A stretch of 64,000 nucleotides of DNA from the NCBI GenBank assembly GCA_049973945.1, contig JBMFJH010000001.1:107825-171824 (forward strand), read 5' to 3'. The notes below the pieces were generated by a model. It made no database searches. It had not been told where the DNA came from and worked only from the letters and a program-made list of their open reading frames with translations. Position numbers and translations under genes: made by a program. Source of the stretch: Acd1 sp049973945 (GTDB lineage: Archaea; Thermoproteota; Thermoprotei_A; Sulfolobales; Sulfolobaceae). Position 1 is the first letter of the stretch. Every line of letters starts with the position of its first letter. Positions 8,044 through 16,727 of the stretch are shown here, one piece after another.

Positions 8044-9026
8044 TTGACCCACCTGAGTAGCTCGTTCACTATCGCTACCGCTAGGTTGCTCCCCCCGAGC
8101 GACCCCCTGACCGTGAAGTGGGGGATCCCCGAGGCTATCAGGGCTTCCTTGACCTCTGCTGCGTTCGTAAATCCTGGAGGGGTAGCTACCACGAAAGACA
8201 CCTCCTTCCCCTCTTTCACGGCTCTCAAGGTCTCAAGCAGCGCCGTGGGGGCGTTACCTACAGCTACTGCCTTCAGCCCTTCGACACTCTCGATAGCCCT
8301 CCTGACTCCTATGGCGGTCAAGGTCTTCCCCTGGACTTTGTCAGCGAAGTTGAGCGCGTTGGCTTTCCTCGGCCACCTTATCCCTGCCTCGACCATCTTG
8401 ACGTCGGCTATCACCGTAACCCCTGCCTTGAAGGCCTCCAGCGCTACCTGGGCGGCCTCTTTGGAGAAGTGGAACGCCTTCGCCACTTCCGGGTTCCCCG
8501 AGGTGTAGACTAGCCTTGCCGCGATCCTGAGCTCCACGCCGCTGAGGTCTGGCCTCACCTTCTTGACCTCCTCCTCAGCTAATGACATGCTCCTCTCCTC
8601 TATCTCTTCAGGATCCTCCTCGAAGTCGTGATCTAAGTAAGGCAGGTCGAGGGCTTTCAGCACCCTCAACTTGAGCGCCGCCTGAACCAGCGGGGAGTCG
8701 GCCAAAGGCCTGGTGAAGTAAACTTGGATCCTCTTACCTTCCACCTCGACCTCCTTCCAGGTCTCCAGCTCTTCCACGCCCAGAGAGCCGGCTATGTCCC
8801 TGAACACGTGGTTCCCTCTACCAAGGAAGGCCAAGGCGAACACTATCCTATCGTAGCCCCTGGCCACTAGGTCCTTAATGACCTCCCTCCAGTTCGGGAA
8901 CGAGTACTCGTTGTGGGCTAAGATGACTTCCGCGTCGAACCCCTTCAGCGCCTCGCTCATTTTCTCAAGGTCGTCGATGAACTCCTTCCTCCTAGAACCG
9001 TGGGTGACTACCACTATCGCCTTCAC
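8040..9026 (-). CDS. Fusion of sirohydrochlorin cobaltochelatase (CbiX, short) and precorrin-8X methylmutase (CbiC)
   Basis: Two domains are fused in one protein of 328 residues. The first, about residues 1-120, is a short CbiX chelatase: VVVTHGSRRKEFIDDLEKM with the metal-binding HGSR. AHNEYSFPNW and FALAFLGRGNHVFRDI follow, with a second histidine. It should insert cobalt into sirohydrochlorin. The second domain is CbiC, which moves a methyl group from C11 to C12: RLVYTSGNPEVAKAFHFS, DVKMVEAGIRWPRK, AIGVRRAIESV, VAVGNAPTALLETL and VVATPPGFTNAAEVKEAL. GTG at 9026 gives a four-base overlap with cbiE; extending to 9233 would add a basic, non-conserved stretch. High confidence for both domains. 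Confidence 0.92.
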   Translation of the reverse strand: MKAIVVVTHGSRRKEFIDDLEKMSEALKGFDAEVILAHNEYSFPNWREVIKDLVARGYDRIVFALAFLGRGNHVFRDIAGSLGVEELETWKEVEVEGKRIQVYFTRPLADSPLVQAALKLRVLKALDLPYLDHDFEEDPEEIEERSMSLAEEEVKKVRPDLSGVELRIAARLVYTSGNPEVAKAFHFSKEAAQVALEAFKAGVTVIADVKMVEAGIRWPRKANALNFADKVQGKTLTAIGVRRAIESVEGLKAVAVGNAPTALLETLRAVKEGKEVSFVVATPPGFTNAAEVKEALIASGIPHFTVRGSLGGSNLAVAIVNELLRWVK

Positions 9027-9676
9027 GGTATCACCATCGCGACCAGGTCTGAGTTCCTGTAACCCTCCAGCTCGCTCAGCTTGAACCTCACCAGCTTCTC
9101 GTCGCTGTAAGTGAGCCTCTCGGCGACCCAGACTTCCGCGTCGCCTAGTTCCCTCAGTAGGAACTTCGCCACCCTTTCTACTCCCCTCCCGTCGGGCGGG
9201 GGGAAGAGGACAATTGACCTCTCCCCTTTGCACTCGAGGAGTCGCCTCAACTCGTTGAACAACTCCTCCTCGCTCGCCCTGACATGCATGGTCAAGTAAA
9301 CCACTTTCGCCAGGTCTAGCCCAAGTCTGGCCATGAGGGCGTTAACGGAGGAAACGCCAGGAACCACTTCTACCGTGTACCCGTGGGAGTTAGCGACAGC
9401 TTTCACCTTTTCGACGAATTGGTAGTCAGAGACCGAAGGGTCGCCGTGGTCTAAGACGCACACGTCCTTCCCCGAACTGAACGCCTCGTTGAGCTTCTCA
9501 ACTTCGTTCCTGTACGTCAGCTCGACCACCTTCGACCCCTCCTTGAAGAAGCCCTTGAACCTCTCGACGACGCTCCTCCAGCCCACCAGGACGTCGCAGT
9601 TCTGGATCAGCTTCAGCCCCTTGACCGTTATCAGCTCCGGGTCTCCTGGACCAACGCCAATGATATAGGCCCTCAC
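9023..9676 (-). CDS. cbiE: Cobalt-precorrin-7 C5-methyltransferase
   Basis: CbiE methylates C5; CbiT performs the C15 step on a related intermediate. The protein has the tetrapyrrole methylase signature IIGVGPGDPELITVKGLKLI, VLVGWRSVVERF (typical of CbiE), VCVLDHGDPSVSDYQFVEKV and VVPGVSSVNALMARLGL. The C-terminal AERLTYSDEKLVRFKLSEL matches the CbiE pattern of GERLSY...E. Length 217 is normal. It overlaps cbiG by four bases and the cbiXC fusion by four bases. High confidence. Confidence 0.92.
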   Translation of the reverse strand: MRAYIIGVGPGDPELITVKGLKLIQNCDVLVGWRSVVERFKGFFKEGSKVVELTYRNEVEKLNEAFSSGKDVCVLDHGDPSVSDYQFVEKVKAVANSHGYTVEVVPGVSSVNALMARLGLDLAKVVYLTMHVRASEEELFNELRRLLECKGERSIVLFPPPDGRGVERVAKFLLRELGDAEVWVAERLTYSDEKLVRFKLSELEGYRNSDLVAMVIP

Positions 9677-10623
9677 GACGCGACACCCGCTATAGCTAAA
9701 GTGAAGTCGCCCTCCCTCACTTTCCTTACCAAGAGCTTACCGTTAGGGCCAGCCATCGCAAGCGCTATAGCTTCCGCCACTCCAGGGAGCCCGAGCGAGT
9801 CGAGCGTTCTTGAAGGCGGGCTCATGCAGTCGTTCCTGAAGTCCCTAAGTTCGTCAAACGCGAACAGCCTGAAACTAACCCCTAGCTTCTCAGCCACTTC
9901 CCTAACGGACTCCCTCACAGAGCCTATTGCCCTGACTCTCTCCTTGGGGACCATTAGCTCGTTCATCAGTGAGAGGACCCTCTCGGTCAGCTCAGAGGCC
10001 TCCCTTTTTGCCCCTATCCCAACGTAAAGGTCGTAGGGCTTAAGGCAAAGGCCTCCCTCTTCGCACTTCCCGAAAGTCACTTTCAGCTCACAATTACTCC
10101 CCTTGACCAAATAATCGAAGCCCTCTGGAGGCTCAATCCCTTCGAGGCAAACCTTTTCTCCCTTTAGGATCCTGGAGTAGTACTTGACTATCAGCTCCTT
10201 GGGCCGTAGCTCGGAGTAAGTGAGCCTAGCCAAGTCTTCGAGCGGCCTTAAGCCCTTCCTCTCCGCGACGGTAGTTATTACTGGGGCCAGGCCTAGCCTT
10301 TCCCCCAACTCTTCCGCTAGGTCGTTGGCCCCCCAGTGGGAGTTAACTACGGGAATAGCGTACTTGCCCAACGGGTCTACAACCACTACTGCCGGCCCTT
10401 CCCCCTTCTCCTTCAGGGACTCGCAAAGTATCCTGAAGGCCCCGCCCAAGGACATCACTAGGACGAGGGCGTCGTAGCACTCCAAAGCCTTCCTGAGGCT
10501 CTCCCTCGAGTAATGGCCCAAGAAGTAAGCGTTGTTGAAAGCCTTAGCGACCCTCTCGGCGACTCCCTCCCCTTCCGGCGTCGTGATCACAGCGATCCCC
10601 CTAGGGAAGTCGGTCACTTTCAC
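9673..10623 (-). CDS. cbiG: Cobalt-precorrin-5A hydrolase
   Basis: CbiG opens the delta-lactone of cobalt-precorrin-5A, releasing acetaldehyde. Family segments are visible: GIAVITTPEGEGVAERVAKA at the N-terminus, VLVMSLGGAFRILCESL (usually F(I)xAxGxAVR...), VVVVDPLGKYAIPVVNSHWG with the conserved H-x-G. Then come ANDLAEELGERLGLAPVITT and a C-terminal domain with YVGIGAKREAS and AFAIALAMAGPNGKLLVRK-like residues. Length 316 is typical. It begins at GTG 10623 and is the first gene of the cobalamin operon, with a good box A in front. High confidence. Confidence 0.92.
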   Translation of the reverse strand: MKVTDFPRGIAVITTPEGEGVAERVAKAFNNAYFLGHYSRESLRKALECYDALVLVMSLGGAFRILCESLKEKGEGPAVVVVDPLGKYAIPVVNSHWGANDLAEELGERLGLAPVITTVAERKGLRPLEDLARLTYSELRPKELIVKYYSRILKGEKVCLEGIEPPEGFDYLVKGSNCELKVTFGKCEEGGLCLKPYDLYVGIGAKREASELTERVLSLMNELMVPKERVRAIGSVRESVREVAEKLGVSFRLFAFDELRDFRNDCMSPPSRTLDSLGLPGVAEAIALAMAGPNGKLLVRKVREGDFTLAIAGVAS

Positions 10624-10643
10624 GGCTGGACAAGATATCCAGA

Positions 10644-10659
10644 GGGATTAATAAATTAA
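10644..10659 (-). promoter_or_regulatory. Box A for the corrin operon
   Basis: On the minus strand GTTAATTTATTAATCC is centred about 29 bases before the cbiG GTG. This is the expected position for a leaderless archaeal transcript. No other strong promoter is seen within the eight overlapping genes, so this probably drives the whole operon. No cobalamin riboswitch-like structure is apparent. Confidence 0.6.
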
Positions 10660-10697
10660 CGTAATGAACCGGCTAATCGAGGTAAGCAAAAAAGGTT

Positions 10698-12221
10698 TCA
10701 CATGTACTCCCAGATGCCCTTCCCGCGGTAATTGTACACTATAGTCTTGTAAGCCGTTAGGTACTCCACTGTGTACCCTATCCCCTCCCTTCCAATGCCA
10801 GAGTCTTTCCTACCACCGTAGGGGAAGTAGCCTATGCCGTGTTTCGGGTACTCGTTGACGTAAATGGCGCCCACCTCGAGGAACCTCATGAGCTTCCTGA
10901 TCTTGTCTATGCTCTGACCGAATATCGCCGCGTCGAGCCCGTACCTCCTCGAGTTGGCCAAGTCTATCGCTTCGTCAAGGTTGCTTATCTTGACAAGGAG
11001 GGCGACAGACAGGAACACCTCCTTCTTGTAGAGGTAGAGCTCCTTCACGATCGATTTGTCGACCTCTATAACGGTGGGCTCGATGTAGGTCGGGCCCAGC
11101 CTCCTGCCCCCAACCAACACTTTACCTCCCTTCTCGACGGCCTCCTTGACGGCCGATTCGAACTCGTCAACCGTCTTGGGGTCAATGACGGGCCCCATAG
11201 TGGTGCTGGGATCCCTCGGGTCGCCCACCTTCACCTTCCTGAGCTCCTGGACTAACAGCTCCTTGAACTGGTCGTACACCTTGTCCATGACTAGGATGAG
11301 CTTGATGGAGTCGCACCTCTGGCCGGAGTAGGCCGTTATGCCCGAAGCTACCTTCTGCGCGGCTGTCTTCAGGTCTGCGTCCTCGAGGACTATCGCTGGA
11401 TCGCCCCCTCCGAGCTCCATTACGTACTGCTTCATCCCGCCCACCCTTATCACGTGGTCTCCGGTGTCAGCGCTCCCCGTCAAAGTTACGCCGGCGATCC
11501 TCTTGTCAGCAACTACCCTGTCCATTTCCTTTCCTGGAACGGTTATTACGGCGAAGGAGTCCGGCGGGAAGCCCGCCTCCAACATTAGCTTGGCGAGCAT
11601 AAGTGCTGGCAGGGGAGTGGCCGAGGCCGGCTTGATGATCAGGGCGTTTCCCGCCACCATGGTGTAAGCGACCTTTGCCGCGGTGTCGAAGAGGGGGTAG
11701 TTGAACGGCGATATCCCTAAGACTACGCCTATCGGTTCCCTCCTCACTATGGCTTCGGACTCTAAGCTCTCCTTGCTCCAATCACCGGGGACGTACTCGC
11801 CGTAGAGCTTCCTGACGTCCATGTCGACCCTCAAGAGCCTCTCTATCGTGGCTTCGACCTCGCCGTTGGCCTGGGCCCTCGTCTTGCCGTTGCCTACTAT
11901 CAAGACTTCAACGAAGTCGTCCCTGTAGTCGTTGATCAAGTCTGCCAGCTTTTGGAAGGCGATCCTCCTCTCTTCTCCGGGCATGTCCCTGATCGACCAC
12001 CTCCCCTTTTTGTAGACCTTCTCTATGACGGAGTCAACGGTCTCGTAGCTCAGGGCTGGAACCCTGGCGTAAACGCTTAAGTCGATCGGCGATTTGACCT
12101 CTGTGTACCGCTCTCCCTCGACCCATTCGCCCGCCAAATAGGTCTTGAACGTCTTGATCCCTTTCTCGTCGGCGGTGTAAATGTCGGAGAATACGGACGA
12201 TAATTCCCTTAACTCGACCAT
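10698..12221 (-). CDS. gapN: Non-phosphorylating glyceraldehyde-3-phosphate dehydrogenase (GAPN), aldehyde dehydrogenase superfamily
   Basis: GAPN oxidises glyceraldehyde-3-phosphate directly to 3-phosphoglycerate with NAD(P)+, the glycolytic route used in Sulfolobales. The aldehyde dehydrogenase core is complete: SPFNYPLF with the catalytic-site Asn, IIKPASATPL, TLTGSADTGDHV, the general base in MELGGGDPAIVLEDAD, and the nucleophile in YSGQRCDSIKLIL. The later part has KEVFLSVALLVKI and GRKDSGIGREGIGYTVEYL. Length 507 is normal for archaeal GAPN. The ATG at 12221 lies about 28 bases after TTATATTAC. KDG aldolase and KDG kinase at the far end of the window support the pathway. Substrate assigned by similarity; a broader aldehyde dehydrogenase is the alternative. 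Confidence 0.88.
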   Translation of the reverse strand: MVELRELSSVFSDIYTADEKGIKTFKTYLAGEWVEGERYTEVKSPIDLSVYARVPALSYETVDSVIEKVYKKGRWSIRDMPGEERRIAFQKLADLINDYRDDFVEVLIVGNGKTRAQANGEVEATIERLLRVDMDVRKLYGEYVPGDWSKESLESEAIVRREPIGVVLGISPFNYPLFDTAAKVAYTMVAGNALIIKPASATPLPALMLAKLMLEAGFPPDSFAVITVPGKEMDRVVADKRIAGVTLTGSADTGDHVIRVGGMKQYVMELGGGDPAIVLEDADLKTAAQKVASGITAYSGQRCDSIKLILVMDKVYDQFKELLVQELRKVKVGDPRDPSTTMGPVIDPKTVDEFESAVKEAVEKGGKVLVGGRRLGPTYIEPTVIEVDKSIVKELYLYKKEVFLSVALLVKISNLDEAIDLANSRRYGLDAAIFGQSIDKIRKLMRFLEVGAIYVNEYPKHGIGYFPYGGRKDSGIGREGIGYTVEYLTAYKTIVYNYRGKGIWEYM

Positions 12222-12324
12222 TTAGATCGCGACTATTAGGCGTTCCGTAATATAACTTTGTTCTGGCTTTCGTCGGGACTAAGTAATACAACGTTAAAAG
12301 TAAGGCGCTTCCAGTCTGACTGAA

Positions 12325-12715
12325 TTGCAGGGCAAGGCACGGATCTTAATGATATTATTGATCTTTTTGGCCGTAGGGTCCATAATATTATCCAACATGT
12401 CTGTACAGACGTCTCGCTATTGCATAGCGTCGTTGGGGTTCGGGGCTGTAGCGAACCCCCAACTGGGCCGAGATTCCCTGGACGTTGGTCGACGGCTACT
12501 ACCCTAACGCTACCTTGATCCTTGAGAACGGCACACTGCACTTAAGCAACGTGACCTCTTACTATCTTAGGCGAAAAGACCATATACATACACACCTGCT
12601 GGATCCCAGGGTCAGGGAACTCCTCACCAAGTGTAGCTCTCCGCTTCCAGAACCGGTTAGAGTCGGGGAGAACTTAATTAGATGTCACGCCGTCAGGGAA
12701 GGTGTAGGTCGTTGA
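12325..12715 (+). pseudogene. Small secreted or membrane-anchored protein, frameshifted
   Basis: The first frame gives a signal-anchor-like N-terminus, ILMILLIFLAVGSIILSNM, and continues to ASLGFGAVANP. Removing one C from the C run at 12456-12460 joins this to NWAEIPWTLVDGYYPNATLI in the next frame, which runs to TGA 12715. The joined product is about 130 residues with N-x-T/S glycosylation-type sites (NAT, NGT, NVT), as in surface proteins of these archaea. I do not recognise the family. TTG 12325 follows a GTTAAAAG box at about 12292-12299; ATG 12349 is an alternative. This may be a real frameshift or a homopolymer error. Confidence 0.45.
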
Positions 12716-12769
12716 TACGGTTTATCGTATGTTAAGGAGTTCAAGGCAGATTCCCAAAGGGTTTGGGAA

Positions 12770-13120
12770 GTGGTCTCGGACGTATCCAGAGTCCCCGAGT
12801 TCTGGAGAGGGATGAGGGAGCTCAGAGTGAGGGAGACCCAAAAGGACGTCTTCGAAGGCGAGATAAGGTTCGCATTCCCGGCTAAGGGGCTCATCAGGAT
12901 CGCGAGAGACCCCCTTAAGAAAGTAGTGATCTTCCAGTACTTGAAAGGGCCCGTTAAGGGGACGAACGAGGTCACGGTTAAAAACGGCGAGCTGTGTTCG
13001 GAGTGGAATGTTAGCCTCTCCTTCCCCTACAGACTTCTTGAGAAGAGGATAGCGGATCACTTCAGGAAGGGCACGATGAACGCCCTTGAGAGGGTTATTG
13101 CCGCGGCCTCTAGGACTTAA
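12770..13120 (+). CDS. SRPBCC (START/polyketide-cyclase-like) domain protein
   Basis: The sequence fits a short SRPBCC ligand-binding fold: VWEVVSDVSRVPEFWRGMRE at the N-terminus, alternating strands through FEGEIRFAF and VVIFQYLKGPV, and a long C-terminal helix HFRKGTMNALERVIAAAS. No catalytic residue can be assigned. The annotated GTG at 12770 cuts off upstream coding signal: VKEFKADSQRVWE is read in the same frame from 12731 but has no normal start. The bases at 12729 are ATGTTAAGG; with one more G they would read ATG GTT AAG and give MVKEFKADSQRVWE. The true start is probably 12729 with one base missing. Ligand and role unknown. Confidence 0.6.
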   Translation: MVSDVSRVPEFWRGMRELRVRETQKDVFEGEIRFAFPAKGLIRIARDPLKKVVIFQYLKGPVKGTNEVTVKNGELCSEWNVSLSFPYRLLEKRIADHFRKGTMNALERVIAAASRT

Positions 13121-13178
13121 ATGGAAAGCTCAGCATTTCCAGCGGATTTCACCCCTCAAACGACCCTCTTGTCATCAT

Positions 13179-13508
13179 CTACTTCCTCTCTGGTAGCTGA
13201 GGGATAAAGGGTTCACCCTCAAACTCCACCTTATCCCCCTTCACCACGGCCTTGACCAACCTGCAGTTCACAGGGCAGGGCGTCTTCGACTGCGGCGGGG
13301 CTACCAGCTCTCCGGTCAATAGGTCGAAAACGGCCCCGTGGAACTAGCACCTTATGTAACGCCCTTCCCTTAAGTCGGCAAAACCGTCGACGGCTAATGG
13401 CCTCCTTTTGTGGGGACAGCCGTTCAGGTAAGCTAACTCCCTGCCCTCTTCCGTCTTGAGTATCAGGATCGGATAACCCTCGATTGTGACTAACTTTACT
13501 TCGTTCAA
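13179..13508 (-). pseudogene. Rieske [2Fe-2S] ferredoxin-like gene with an in-frame stop
   Basis: Reading from TTG 13508 gives a 109-residue Rieske-type ferredoxin: VKLVTIEGYPILILKTEEG, then LNGCPHKRRPLAVDGFADL with the first C-x-H cluster motif. IRC-stop-FHGAVFDLLTGEL follows with the second C-x2-H motif, and then ...VVKGDKVEFEGE to a TAG at 13179-13181. The in-frame TAG at 13344-13346 falls between the Cys and the Phe-His of the second cluster motif, where the family often has Glu, Gln or Pro. GAG or CAG to TAG would be a single substitution. Termination there would remove a cluster ligand, so the product should be inactive. The rest of the frame is intact, which suggests recent damage or a base-call error. 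Confidence 0.75.
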
Positions 13509-13542
13509 TTCGTCACGCTTGACGGACGGGAGGAAATAAGAG

Positions 13543-14859
13543 TTAGCCCGTTTGGTTGATAGAGCTCAGCGTGCTGAAGTACTCCAGCTTAGTGTCGTGG
13601 GCCATAGTGACGTACTCCTTCAAGACATCGTAGGTGAGCACGAAAGCGGCAGAGGCCGTCCTCTTCGCCAGCCTGTCCGCGATGTCTATGTAGGTAGGGA
13701 GGCCGTTGTCTGATATCCTCGAGAAGACCGTCTTGAAGGCTGGGTCTAGCAGGCTCCTGTCCATGGTCTCCACCCTGAAGAACGACCTCACCCCCGGCAC
13801 GTTCAGGATCGCGTAGTATGCATACTTGGTAAACGTGTCGTTCAGGACCTCCAGACCGGTGTCGTCCCTCTTCACCCTGGACTGGTGCTCGATTTTCAGA
13901 GGCCCTATCCTGCAGATGCTGTGCGGTCTGTAGCAGAACTTCCTGGAGACGAGCTCTAGTACCTCGACGTCCCTCAACTGCCTGAATACGTTGGGGCTGA
14001 TCCCCAGGGCTTTGGCCAGCTCGTCCACTTTGGACAGCTTGAACGAGACGTCGAGTCTCTTCACCACGCCTACCGCTCTCCTTCGCTTCAAGAGCTCCTT
14101 CCTCTTCTTGACGATCTCTGCCATAGACCATATGTGAGTTACCTTACCCCAGTGGTTCAGTTCCTTGAGTTTCGCAGGCTTCTTGTAATGATACTCATGG
14201 TTGTCTAAGATCTCGACTATTGAAGGTATTACGGGCCCGTCTAGAATCAGAAGGTCTTCCTTGTTCATCGTCTCTATCAGGGCGTTCTCCGCCTCGAGCC
14301 TGAGCTCGTCGCTGACGCCGTTTATGTCATAAAGCGAGTCGATTTCGACCCTGTTAGTCCTAGCGTTCTCGACCTCCACCCTGTCGAGAGCATACTCGTA
14401 GCCAGCAACGTTCCTCAACCTCACCAACATGAGTTGAAGCCCCTTAGAACTCGAGACGCTCTCGAGATCCCTCAGGCTCTTTAGGGATCCCGCGACTGCG
14501 CAGAACTGCCCCGCAACGTCGAAGGGGTAATGCATTCTCCCCCTAAGGGTTGAGTAGGCCGAGCCACTGCTTATCACTAGATTCGTCATTGAACTCCTGA
14601 CAAGACGGCTCGACGAGTCGATGGACGCTACGGAGGTGAAAGGTTGAGTATTTAAAGACCTCAAAGGGATAACGTCTATGCCGTATTCATCGTCTGGAAC
14701 AACGCTGACCTTTGGGCCGGATAGCCTTTCGTCGACAACTACTTCCTGAAGCTGGGGGACGAAAACTTGGCTGTCCCCTGAGACGTACTTGTCGATTATT
14801 GTCGGCAACAACGTTCCAAGGTTCCTGAGCTCGTCCTTTATACGCGACACTTCTACCAA
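13543..14859 (-). CDS. NurA-domain nuclease, long form
   Basis: NurA nucleases work with HerA-type translocases in DNA end resection. This protein has the NurA metal-site pattern: VASIDSSSRLV near residues 76-86 (D-x-S block) and LLILDGPVIPSIVE near residue 205 (second Asp). C-terminal helices with IADRLAKRTASAA resemble the (D)...A blocks of NurA. It is 438 residues, clearly longer than canonical Sulfolobus NurA (about 330-340), with an extra basic middle region (KKRKELLKRRRAVGVVKRL). TTG 14859 starts three bases after the HerA-like stop; GGTGT within the end of that gene may serve as ribosome-binding site. No rad50 or mre11 is adjacent, so this is probably a paralogue of the repair nuclease. 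Confidence 0.75.
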   Translation of the reverse strand: MVEVSRIKDELRNLGTLLPTIIDKYVSGDSQVFVPQLQEVVVDERLSGPKVSVVPDDEYGIDVIPLRSLNTQPFTSVASIDSSSRLVRSSMTNLVISSGSAYSTLRGRMHYPFDVAGQFCAVAGSLKSLRDLESVSSSKGLQLMLVRLRNVAGYEYALDRVEVENARTNRVEIDSLYDINGVSDELRLEAENALIETMNKEDLLILDGPVIPSIVEILDNHEYHYKKPAKLKELNHWGKVTHIWSMAEIVKKRKELLKRRRAVGVVKRLDVSFKLSKVDELAKALGISPNVFRQLRDVEVLELVSRKFCYRPHSICRIGPLKIEHQSRVKRDDTGLEVLNDTFTKYAYYAILNVPGVRSFFRVETMDRSLLDPAFKTVFSRISDNGLPTYIDIADRLAKRTASAAFVLTYDVLKEYVTMAHDTKLEYFSTLSSINQTG

Positions 14860-14862
14860 AGT

Positions 14863-16701
14863 TCACACCTTGGAGGCCTGTATTAGCAAGTCAGTGTAGT
14901 TTATGCTCCTAATCAGGGCCAATCCGGGTTGTGCGTTGATCAGGACGTCAGCGTAGTCCATAGCGTCCAGTTTTTTAAGCACGTCGTAATAGTTCCTCAT
15001 TATGACCTTAGTGTTAGTGAGCTGGAGCACTAGGGGGTTGAGGTCGTCAGGCATGTGAGTGGCCAAGACTGCTCCCAGCCCTCTTACCCTCCCTAACCTG
15101 AGGATTCTGTTGATCATCCTCTCGATACTCTCCTTCGACATCTCGCCCTTTGCCTGAGGGAAGAACTCGTGGGCCTCGTCCATGATCAGTAAAGTCAGAG
15201 GAGTCTTATTGCCCTGCTTGTAGGCTTGGTCTTTGTAATCGTAGATATCGTTGAGTAACTTGTAGACAACTATTGAGAGGGCCTCTACGGACTCCGTGGA
15301 CTCTAAAAGGAAGGAGAGGTCGATTACTATGTTGCTGGCTTTCGACAGTAGCTCAGGGGTGAGGGCCGACAAGGACTTGAGCCTATCAAATATCCCGTAG
15401 GCATATAACGTCCTTATGTTCCTTTCTATATTATCTCTCGTTTGCCAGGCCAGGCTAAGTTCCCTCGTCATTGTATAGCGGAGCATATCGTAAAACCTAA
15501 TGATGAGTTCCTTGCTTTGGGTGACTTGTAGAAGGATTACTTCCTCCTCCTTGTTTAATTTCTTAGAGACGGTTTTTTGATGAGCACTCGCAGGCAGAAC
15601 ATTCTGAAACTTAAATTCTTCGTGAACTAGGTGTGATAGGGTAATAGATTCTTTAATTTGGCTGATTATTTTGGTGACGAGATCGTCGCTCAGCTTCAGT
15701 TCCTGCTTCAGGAGATCCTTCAACACAGAGAAGGACTTGTTTATGACGGCGTTCCACACGCTAGAGGCCTGCAGGCTCATGTAGGGCGAAATGTTTGGAA
15801 TTTCGTACATTACTTCGCGGAACCTGATGGTGAAGGGGTAGAACGCGATCGTCTTTCCGTCGACTTGACAGGCGACCTCCTCGGGGTCCTCGAGGTTCCT
15901 GCGGGCTTTGCCGTTACAATATCGCGCGTTGACCAGCGAGAGCAGGTCAGGGTCGCTGGTGGTCAGCGGGACTATAACTACAGCGTTCGGCAGCTTCTCC
16001 AGGGCGAACCTCACGTAATCGCCCTGCCTGTCGAAGACGACGGTTTGTTTCTCGAATTGGTCGGCCAAGACGGTCTTGAGGAGGGTAGTCTTCCCCGCCC
16101 CCGTAGTTCCTATAATCAGGACGTGGTGGACTAGCGTGTACGGGTCGAGCTTCACCTCCGTTTCCGACTCTCCTTTAGGGTCGAACACCTTCCCTACCTT
16201 GACTCCCTGCTCTGGTATCCTCAGCAACTTAGACAGGACGTCCCTGTTGGGCCTGAAAACGGGGGACTGGGGGTCGATGGGCGATATCACGGGCCTAGGA
16301 GTCCCGTTCAGGGAGTAGTCGAGCTCACTTATCGGCTTCAGCGTGACGATAGTCGACGTCATCAAGGACGCGGGGTCCTTGGCCACGCTTAGCTCCCTAA
16401 CTCCCAGTTGGGCCAGCAGGTCGCTCCTCTGGATCTCGTCGACTTGGCCCAAGACGATGACCTTCGAGATCACCGACGCGATCGCGAGGTATTCCCCTCT
16501 CGCTATTCTCGATTTGATGTAGTCGTCGAACGAAATGACGACCTTTATCTCGGGCCTACCGCCTACCTTCACGGTCTCGAACCTGGTGACCCTTCCGAGG
16601 ATCGTGCCGTCGAGGGAATGGGCCTTGGCTACCTCCTCGGCCTCCTCTATCAGCTTAGAAAGCTGTTCGACTTCGTTAACACCCTCTGCTGGTTCCTCCA
16701 T
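14863..16701 (-). CDS. HerA-like hexameric DNA translocase ATPase, long form
   Basis: This is a FtsK/HerA-superfamily ATPase expected to pump DNA and to partner the adjacent NurA-like nuclease. An N-terminal HAS-barrel-like region (to about residue 110) precedes Walker A GTTGAGKTTLL near residue 200. Walker B LTLLIMDEAHEFFPQ lies near residue 500, and the sensor/arginine-finger region RLGRVRGLGAVLATHMPDDL follows. At 612 residues it is about 110 longer than canonical Sulfolobus HerA, the extra length lying between Walker A and B. ATG 16701 lies about 27-38 bases after CTATATATTAC on the minus strand. The gene order herA-like then nurA-like is an operon of two. The repair versus defence role is open. 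Confidence 0.8.
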   Translation of the reverse strand: MEEPAEGVNEVEQLSKLIEEAEEVAKAHSLDGTILGRVTRFETVKVGGRPEIKVVISFDDYIKSRIARGEYLAIASVISKVIVLGQVDEIQRSDLLAQLGVRELSVAKDPASLMTSTIVTLKPISELDYSLNGTPRPVISPIDPQSPVFRPNRDVLSKLLRIPEQGVKVGKVFDPKGESETEVKLDPYTLVHHVLIIGTTGAGKTTLLKTVLADQFEKQTVVFDRQGDYVRFALEKLPNAVVIVPLTTSDPDLLSLVNARYCNGKARRNLEDPEEVACQVDGKTIAFYPFTIRFREVMYEIPNISPYMSLQASSVWNAVINKSFSVLKDLLKQELKLSDDLVTKIISQIKESITLSHLVHEEFKFQNVLPASAHQKTVSKKLNKEEEVILLQVTQSKELIIRFYDMLRYTMTRELSLAWQTRDNIERNIRTLYAYGIFDRLKSLSALTPELLSKASNIVIDLSFLLESTESVEALSIVVYKLLNDIYDYKDQAYKQGNKTPLTLLIMDEAHEFFPQAKGEMSKESIERMINRILRLGRVRGLGAVLATHMPDDLNPLVLQLTNTKVIMRNYYDVLKKLDAMDYADVLINAQPGLALIRSINYTDLLIQASKV

Positions 16702-16727
16702 GAGAATCCACAGACATTATCTTTGAT

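Noticed and set aside
12236..12541. Minus-strand frame of 101 codons between gapN and the SRPBCC gene
   Set aside because: It runs through the gapN promoter and opposite the damaged secreted-protein gene, and no motif supports it.
13344..13346. TAG in the Rieske frame as a recoded (pyrrolysine-like) codon
   Set aside because: There is no methylamine methyltransferase context and crenarchaea of this kind are not known to use pyrrolysine. A nonsense change or base-call error is simpler.
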